Source of the DNA: an uncultured Prochlorococcus sp.
GTDB taxonomy: Bacteria > Cyanobacteriota > Cyanobacteriia > PCC-6307 > Cyanobiaceae
Length of the DNA: 64,000 bases
Assembly: GCA_902564235.1 (NCBI GenBank)
Contig: CACFAG010000003.1
Coordinates: 1-64,000, forward strand
Direction: 5' to 3'
Part shown: in pieces, positions 58,984 through 64,000 of the stretch
Layout of the letters: each line of letters begins with the position of its first letter
Position numbering within the stretch: the stretch's first letter is position 1
Program-made: the position numbers and the translations under genes
The notes under the pieces: model-generated
What the model saw: only the letters and a program-made list of their open reading frames with translations
Database searches by the model: none
What the model was told of the DNA's origin: nothing

Positions 58984-59235
58984 TTAGGCTTTTAAAATAA
59001 AAGTCTTAGAATCATTATTTGTCCTAGGACGAAATCCAGAAAGAGTTTTATCCAATTCTTTTGTAAGAAATCTCTTAATTTCTACAACGTCTTTTTCAGA
59101 ATAGTCTTGTTTCCTTGAAGATAATCTTGATAAGTTTTCAAGTGATTTGGTTACTTTTTCAATTCGCTGATTAGCTAATCTGCAGAAAGCTTCTCTGCTG
59201 GACTCCGTAATTTGCGCTGCATTAGTTTCCGTCAT
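58984..59235 (-). CDS. small island protein A1 (83 aa)
   Basis: I start at MTETNAAQITESSREAFCRLANQRIEKVTKSLENLSRLSSRKQDYSEKDVVEIKRFLTKELDKTLSGF because the track's 17 extra N-terminal residues are unlikely hydrophobic coding from the promoter. It aligns with the next gene: F-x2-LAN-x-R-x2-K-x3-x-LE-x3-L-x5-YS...IK-x-L. First gene of the operon, facing a palindrome-rich promoter region. Confidence 0.7.
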   Translation of the reverse strand: MTETNAAQITESSREAFCRLANQRIEKVTKSLENLSRLSSRKQDYSEKDVVEIKRFLTKELDKTLSGFRPRTNNDSKTFILKA

Positions 59236-59262
59236 AATTATATTTAAAAGTATTATTACTAT

Positions 59263-59325
59263 ATACATTAGATAGATGTATGTCAAGAATTACATATATA
59301 GGCGTACATTTGTAATATGAACGTA
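59263..59325. promoter_or_regulatory. divergent operator/promoter region
   Basis: Between the A1 start and the 59366 gene: ATACAT-TAGATAG-ATGTAT (59263-59281), then imperfect arms TATATAGGCGTACAT / ATATGAACGTATATA around 59298-59330. GCGTACAT recurs at 58969-58976 before A2. Fits an operator read by an island regulator, possibly A1/A2. Confidence 0.5.
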
Positions 59326-59365
59326 TATAATTTCCTTGGAAGAACTTAATTAAATTAACTCACAA

Positions 59366-59752
59366 ATGACCGATCTAGATAAATTTGAAGGGATGAATCC
59401 TCCAGAGTTTGATTTAATCTCAAGAAAAATTCATGATTTACTTAGGGATCATGCTCGATTTATAGAATTAGTAAATTCACTGTCTGGATTTTTACCTGAA
59501 TATGAATTGCTCATGGAATATCTAAAGGAAAATAATATTGTTTTTCAAAAAGATGATATCGATGAAAAAATATCTCCAGAGATACTTACGCTGGAAAGTA
59601 ATCCTGTTCTCATGAGGAGAATATTGGAACGGATATCTGAACAATTTTATTTAAGTATGAGAGGTCTTGAAAAACTTGATGAAGCATTATCTCACTCAAG
59701 GAATCTTTTTGAAAAAAAATTTTTTTTGGAGAGGAATTTCCACAACTCATAA
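59366..59752 (+). CDS. unrecognised island protein (128 aa)
   Basis: MTDLDKFEGMNPPEFDLISRKIHDLLRDHARFIELVNSLSGFLPEYELLMEYLKENNIVFQKDD then a helical half with ESNPVLMRRILERISEQFYLSMRGLEKLDEALSHSRNLFEKKFFLE. Acidic to neutral, no motif. Divergent from the GHKL operon; candidate regulator, antitoxin or accessory protein. Confidence 0.7.
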   Translation: MTDLDKFEGMNPPEFDLISRKIHDLLRDHARFIELVNSLSGFLPEYELLMEYLKENNIVFQKDDIDEKISPEILTLESNPVLMRRILERISEQFYLSMRGLEKLDEALSHSRNLFEKKFFLERNFHNS

Positions 59753-59840
59753 AATTAGATAAAAAAATTAATTACAAATTTCCATACGGGTTTTATACGA
59801 ACCATTACTTGCAATATCCCCCCTATGAGAGACTGTGGAT

Positions 59841-60804
59841 TTATATGGAAAGTTGAAAATGGCTGTAGCGCATTAGCATTTTTATATCTCTGTGACCACT
59901 GCATGCACTTATCTCCAAAGCATTCATTCCTGAACTCCACATTCTGCTTATTGCAATATGCCTTAGATCATGAAATCTGAGAGTTTCAAGACCGGCCCTT
60001 TTTCTGGCTTTATCAAATCCATGCCTGGCAGCACCTTTTGTCAGATCAATAATTTTTCCATGCCTTTCCGATAATTCTTCCAGAATCTTTTTGGCTTTAC
60101 CCGGAAGAGGAATAAGTCTCGGTGCTGAATAATTATTTGTGGCGGCACAATTCTTTCTATATATAAAGTAATTTTTTATTCAGATTTATATTCCTCCAGG
60201 TCAGGCTCAAAAGTTCGGAACGGCGAAAGCCTGTTGCCAGTGCAAGCTTTGTGAGTCTCAGATGATTTTTATTGGACATCTGAGACAGTTCAAATAGGAG
60301 TCTTTTCTCGTCTTGATCAGTGAAAAATGGAGCTCTTGCATCTCCGGTCCCTCTCACTCTCAGATACCTTGCGGGGTTATCTTTTATTTCTGCTCCTCTT
60401 TCATCCCTTGCCCAGTCGATCAGTACTCTCAATATCCTCAGTTCTCTCATAACTGTATTTGGTTTCACTTTCAGTAATCGTTCATCTCGCCATACTGCAA
60501 AGTGCTTTATCTGCAGGTCTTTCAGACAAATATCCCCAAGCCAGCTTTCTGCAGTCACTCTGAGAGGATATTTTTCATTTTCCGCACTTCGGTGCAGCAT
60601 CAGCGGACCATTTATATAGTCATTGATTGCCTCTCCCAGGGTGATGGGGATATCACGGAACCCCTTTTTTGTTCTTTCTTCAACTGCATCTGCCCATGAT
60701 TGGGCCAGATCTCTGGAAAGAAAAGTTCTTGACCTCGGGCCTACATGATTCTTCCTTCTTATAAGGACCTGCCAGCCGCTGCCGCTTCTTCTGATTGTTG
60801 CCAT
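59841..60804 (-). pseudogene. int: tyrosine recombinase (integrase), frame-broken at an A6 tract
   Basis: The first frame gives MATIRRSGSGWQVLIRRKNHVGPRSRTFLSRDLAQSWADAVEERTKKG, a core-binding domain and ALATGFRRSELLSLTW (box I Arg), then ends at 60157. The C-terminal catalytic half is intact in the next frame: PRLIPLPGKAKKILEELSERHGKI...LRFHDLRHIAISRM...ACSGHRDIKMLMRYSHF, with the H-x2-R, H and Tyr nucleophile. Removing one A from AAAAAA near 60180 restores a 320-residue integrase. GC is higher than the host. Adjacent to tRNA-Thr(GGT). Confidence 0.88.
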
Positions 60805-60858
60805 TTCGGTGTCATCAATTGTGTGATGCACCTCCAGATATCTGCCTTTAAAACAGAA

Positions 60859-60886
60859 AAGTGGACCCGAAAACGGACGTCCACTT
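60859..60886. repeat. 28 bp inverted repeat between integrase and tRNA-Thr
   Basis: AAGTGGAC-CCG-AAAA-CGG-AC-GTCCACTT: 8 bp outer arms and 3 bp inner arms. Lies between the integrase start and the tRNA, where a recombination core or Int-binding site would be expected. Confidence 0.75.
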
Positions 60887-60944
60887 CTGAATAATTTCTT
60901 TGTGCGATAGTGGCAATCTCAATGATACCAAGCTATCCCGCGAG

Positions 60945-61016
<72 letters not shown>

Positions 61017-61026
61017 AATTTTAAAG

Positions 61027-61108
61027 TGGGCCGGGTTGGATTTGAACCAACGTAGGCAGAGCCAGCGGATTTACAGTCCGCCCCCTTTAACCACTCGGGC
61101 ACCGACCC
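61027..61108 (-). tRNA. tRNA-Tyr (GTA)
   Basis: A class II tRNA with a long variable arm: acceptor GGGTCGG/CCGGCCC, anticodon arm GCGGACTGTAAATCCGC (GTA). 10 bp upstream of tRNA-Thr(GGT) on the same strand. Confidence 0.97.
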
Positions 61109-61210
61109 CCACCATTTGAACTTATCAGTTAATGGACACTTTGTGTGAAATTGTTTTGGTTTTTTTGTTTCTTTCTAGATAGCATTTGTAAAGAAAAGAC
61201 TTTATTGATG

Positions 61211-61651
61211 ATGAATATTTTATTGATAAATGGACCAAATCTTAATCTTTTGGGCACTAGAGAACCTGAAATATATGGTAATAAAACATTGAGTGATATA
61301 GAAAAAGATTTAACTAAAGTTGCTAAAGAAAAAAGTATTAATCTTGAATGTTTTCAAAGTAATCACGAAGGAGAAATAGTAGATAAAATTCAGGAGTCTG
61401 TAAAAAGTATCCAAGGCATTCTTATAAATGCTGGTGCTTTTACTCATACCTCGATTTCTATTCGTGATGCTTTAATTGGATCGAAAATTCCTTTTGTAGA
61501 GTTACATATTTCAAATATTTTCAGTAGAGAAGATTTTCGTAAAGAATCTTTTCTTACAGATAAAGCTATAGGAATTATTAGTGGATTCGGCATATCGAGT
61601 TATTCCTTAGCTCTTCAAGGAATCATTGGATATTTGAGTTTTAAAGATTAA
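61211..61651 (+). CDS. aroQ: 3-dehydroquinate dehydratase, type II
   Basis: Third step of the shikimate pathway. I start at [23 protein letters not shown], the family N terminus; the track's extra 22 residues are upstream sequence. Catalytic Tyr (EIYG), [30 protein letters not shown] and [19 protein letters not shown] are all present. 146 residues. Confidence 0.96.
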   Translation: MNILLINGPNLNLLGTREPEIYGNKTLSDIEKDLTKVAKEKSINLECFQSNHEGEIVDKIQESVKSIQGILINAGAFTHTSISIRDALIGSKIPFVELHISNIFSREDFRKESFLTDKAIGIISGFGISSYSLALQGIIGYLSFKD

Positions 61652-62260
61652 ATGCTAATCGATTTTAAAAGGCCCACCTCTCATATTAAATATTTGTCGT
61701 CATTTACCTCAGATGAGTGGATCAAACTCGCATTATCTAATCCAATAGATATTCTTATTGACCATGCTCATTGTGAAAGAAAAGCAGCAGGAGTAGCTAT
61801 TCAATTGATGTTTAGATATCCATCAGAGCCAGATCTAGCAGAAGTTTTAAGTCCAATAGCGAGAGAGGAATTAGGGCATTTTGAAAAAATACTTTATTTT
61901 TTAAAGGATCTTGGACATTCTCTTGAGTCCTTAAAACCGCCTCCATATGGAGCTGAATTGTCCAAGAATATAAGAAAGGAAGAGCCCAATAGAATGCTTG
62001 ATAGTTTTTTAATAGCAGGACTTATTGAAGCAAGAAGTCATGAAAGATTAAGCTTGCTTGCGCTGAATTATGAAGATAAATCGTTTAAATCACTTTATGA
62101 GTCTCTGTTAGAGAGTGAGGCAAGACATTTTGGAGTTTACTGGAAACTAGCGCAAACTAAATTTTCTAAAAATCAAACTTTCAAAAGGTTAGAGGAATTG
62201 TCTGAAATTGAGTCAGCAATACTGGCTGAAACTTTTATATTGCCAAGAGTACATAGCTAA
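61652..62260 (+). CDS. miaE: tRNA-(ms2io6A) hydroxylase MiaE-like
   Basis: A di-iron protein of 202 residues that hydroxylates the isopentenyl group at A37. Iron ligands are visible in HAHCERKAAG, IAREELGHFEKIL, GLIEARSHERLSLLA and ESEARHFGVYW. The start codon follows the aroQ stop directly, so the two are cotranscribed. Confidence 0.9.
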   Translation: MLIDFKRPTSHIKYLSSFTSDEWIKLALSNPIDILIDHAHCERKAAGVAIQLMFRYPSEPDLAEVLSPIAREELGHFEKILYFLKDLGHSLESLKPPPYGAELSKNIRKEEPNRMLDSFLIAGLIEARSHERLSLLALNYEDKSFKSLYESLLESEARHFGVYWKLAQTKFSKNQTFKRLEELSEIESAILAETFILPRVHS

Positions 62261-62276
62261 AGTTAATAAAATAAAA

Positions 62277-63032
62277 ATGATAATAAAAAAGTTCTTAAGT
62301 TTACTTAATCCAGATAAAACTGATTTGCCAACATTCACCATCGTCGGTGTAGGCCCTGGAGATCCATCGCTTTTAACAATTGCTGCTGTGGATGCAATAC
62401 GAAAAGCGAAAGTTATAGTTTTTCCAATTTCAGATGATAATAAAAAGAGTTTCGCTGCAGAAATAGTCAAGAAGTACACCAAATTTAAAAAAAATATCCC
62501 TATCATCTTTCCAATGGCTAGGAAGGATTTTGATCCAGATGAAATATGGTCTAATGCTGTAGAAAAAATTGTGAAATTTATAAAAAATGGAGAATCAGTT
62601 GTTTTACTTTGTCTTGGAGATACTTCCCTATTTGCAAGTTCCTCTAATATTTTGAGGTTAATAAAAAATAATCATGCTGAAATTATTACCAAAACCATAC
62701 CTGGTATTTCCTCTATTTCAGCAGCAGCAGCTTTGAATGATTTTGATTTGGTAAAAAAAGGCGAGACCTTGATCATCAAAGAATGTCCTTCTTCAGAATC
62801 TGAATTAACAGCCCTAATTAGAGAAAGTAAGTCAAATAAAACGGTATTGGCCATTATGAAAGTTGGCAAAAGATGGAATTTAGTCAGGGAAATTTTAAAA
62901 AAAGAGGATATCATCAATACATCACTAATAGCTTTAAGTGTTGGGATGCCTGACCAAATTATTCAATATGCATCACAATATAAAGAGGAATTTATGCCTT
63001 ATTTTTCTTTGATTTTGATAAGGTTCGATTAA
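62277..63032 (+). CDS. cobI: precorrin-2 C20-methyltransferase
   Basis: A SAM-dependent tetrapyrrole methylase for cobalamin synthesis. I start at MIIKKFLSLLNP, the ATG 16 bp after miaE; the track start runs through miaE. TIVGVGPGDPSLLTIAAVDAIRKAKVIVFP, LCLGDTSLFASSSNILRLI and TIPGISSISAAAALNDFDLVKKGETLIIKE are the family blocks. 251 residues. Confidence 0.92.
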   Translation: MIIKKFLSLLNPDKTDLPTFTIVGVGPGDPSLLTIAAVDAIRKAKVIVFPISDDNKKSFAAEIVKKYTKFKKNIPIIFPMARKDFDPDEIWSNAVEKIVKFIKNGESVVLLCLGDTSLFASSSNILRLIKNNHAEIITKTIPGISSISAAAALNDFDLVKKGETLIIKECPSSESELTALIRESKSNKTVLAIMKVGKRWNLVREILKKEDIINTSLIALSVGMPDQIIQYASQYKEEFMPYFSLILIRFD

Positions 63033-63517
63033 TGTATAAAAAAGAAAAATTAGTTGAAAATCAATTTACGTGGCCAATATGTAAGGATCTATTATTTCTT
63101 GTTCTTGAAGATAAGGTTAGTGATGTTTTTGTTTGTGAATTAGTTTGGGAAAGACTTTTTTATACTAGAGAAACAATCTTAAATGATTGGTCCTTTAGCG
63201 CATTAACTCCTTCTTATTGGTCAGAAAAATTTGAAAAAGCTCCGCAAATCATTTCAGAGCGACCAGCCTCAGTACATTTGACTCGATCCATTCCAAAAGA
63301 GTATAAACAGGGATTGAAAAATTTTCTTAATTTTAAAGGCTATAAGATTAATGAACTCTATCCAAGAAGAACTAGAAGAGCGACGGCAGTAAATTGGTTG
63401 ATTTATTGGGCGATTGAAAATGATTGTTTTTCAAAAGATAGTGGATTAATGCCAAGTCCTAGTTCACCCCCTGTTAATCCAGTTAAAGGACATTTTGGCG
63501 ATCCAGAAATTAAATAA
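63032..63517 (+). CDS. DUF1823 family protein
   Basis: 161 residues overlapping the cobI stop (TAATG). FTWPICKDLLFLVLEDKVSDVFVCELVWERLFYTRE, YWSEKFEKAPQIISERPASVHLTRSIPKEYKQGLKNFLNFKGYKINELYPRRTRRATAVNWLIYWA match cyanobacterial DUF1823. Function unknown. Confidence 0.85.
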   Translation: MYKKEKLVENQFTWPICKDLLFLVLEDKVSDVFVCELVWERLFYTRETILNDWSFSALTPSYWSEKFEKAPQIISERPASVHLTRSIPKEYKQGLKNFLNFKGYKINELYPRRTRRATAVNWLIYWAIENDCFSKDSGLMPSPSSPPVNPVKGHFGDPEIK

Positions 63518-63591
63518 GTTTTTTTGAAAAAGGTAAATGATTCTATTAAAGTTATAGTTGTAATGGATACTATTTTCTTTGGAGAGAAGAA

Positions 63592-64000
63592 TTGAATCTT
63601 CCTACAATAGCAATTATCGGAAGACCGAACGTTGGGAAATCTACCTTAGTTAATCGTCTTTGCCAAAGTAATGATGCAATAGTATTTGATAAGCCTGGTG
63701 TTACGAGAGATAGAACTTATCAAAATGCTTCATGGGGAGGCAAGGAATTTCAAATAGTTGATACTGGAGGTTTGGTTTTTGATGACGATAGTGAATTTCT
63801 CCCAGAGATAAGGACACAAGTCTTCTTGGCTCTAGAAGAGGCTTCACTTGCGTTACTGGTGGTAGATGGAAATCAAGGCGTTACTGATGGTGATTTATCA
63901 ATAGCAAAATGGTTAAGAAACTCAAGCTGCAGAACAATTGTTGCTGTTAATAAATGCGAATCGACTACTTTAGGAATATCCCTAGCTTCAGAGTTCTGGA
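63592..64000 (+). CDS. der: GTPase Der (EngA), 5' part, cut by the window
   Basis: Essential double-GTPase for 50S assembly. TTG start with GGAGAGAAG upstream, then [22 protein letters not shown] (G1), [27 protein letters not shown] (G2/G3) and VAVNKCES (G4). The second GTPase domain lies beyond the window edge. Confidence 0.96.
   Translation, partial: MNLPTIAIIGRPNVGKSTLVNRLCQSNDAIVFDKPGVTRDRTYQNASWGGKEFQIVDTGGLVFDDDSEFLPEIRTQVFLALEEASLALLVVDGNQGVTDGDLSIAKWLRNSSCRTIVAVNKCESTTLGISLASEFW

Noticed and set aside
59755-59940. 61-residue minus-strand ORF at the integrase 3' end
   Set aside because: It is in a different frame from the intact recombinase C-terminal frame (HDLRH...SGH...Y) and is a shadow.

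Overview
The window is AT-rich, densely packed, and reads as a high-light-adapted marine Prochlorococcus chromosome. Evidence: a lone PsbB-PsbT pair, PsbM, PsaE, PetB/PetD and CtpA; a plastoquinol terminal oxidase; one compact rrn operon with tRNA-Ile(GAT) and tRNA-Ala(TGC) in the spacer; many cyanobacterium-only small families (DUF1651, DUF1823, DUF3104, DUF3764); and dozens of proteins under 60 residues. Family names rest on recognising sequence, not on any search.

Layout. 0-1.6 kb: a repeat-rich protein with a C-terminal anchor, possibly cut by the window edge, and tRNA-Phe. 1.6-17.5 kb: core genes (sugar kinase, metK, rps1, nrdR, psbT, psbB, a ferredoxin, psbM, prmC, tsaC, tRNA-Thr(TGT), minCDE, an HD phosphohydrolase, ctpA, petBD, a GH100 invertase). 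18.1-23.2 kb: 16S-Ile-Ala-23S-5S with a strong terminator. 23.2-38 kb: mutM, psaE, a LysM protein, an aldehyde dehydrogenase, GNAT, a cryptic Hli protein, PTOX, crtH, a Nif11-domain protein, tatA, a peroxiredoxin and many small membrane peptides. 38-52 kb: arfB, DUF1651, a CPBP protease, a likely structured RNA with a terminator, proline iminopeptidase, a photolyase, tenA-thiD, a cupin, and a cluster of small one-domain proteins (ABM-like, DUF3764) that carry their own terminators.

52-61 kb is an accessory island ending at tRNA-Thr(GGT)/tRNA-Tyr(GTA). It holds a compositionally distinct SIMPL protein, a large nested palindrome, vsr and a C5-cytosine methyltransferase on the plus strand, then a convergent, tightly packed minus-strand operon: two paralogous small proteins, a 655-residue GHKL (Hsp90/MutL/MORC-type) ATPase, and two unrecognised proteins. 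A divergent unknown gene and a frame-broken tyrosine recombinase beside the tRNA complete it. I read this as a restriction-like or anti-phage system carried by a tRNA-targeting integrative element. It is the strongest candidate for something undescribed.

61-64 kb returns to core genes: aroQ, miaE, cobI, a DUF1823 protein and the start of der.

A recurring oddity is that at least four genes (dcm, the integrase, and two small genes at 41.0 and 49.3 kb) become whole if a single A is added to or removed from an A-tract. This points to homopolymer sequencing error, phase variation or slippage.
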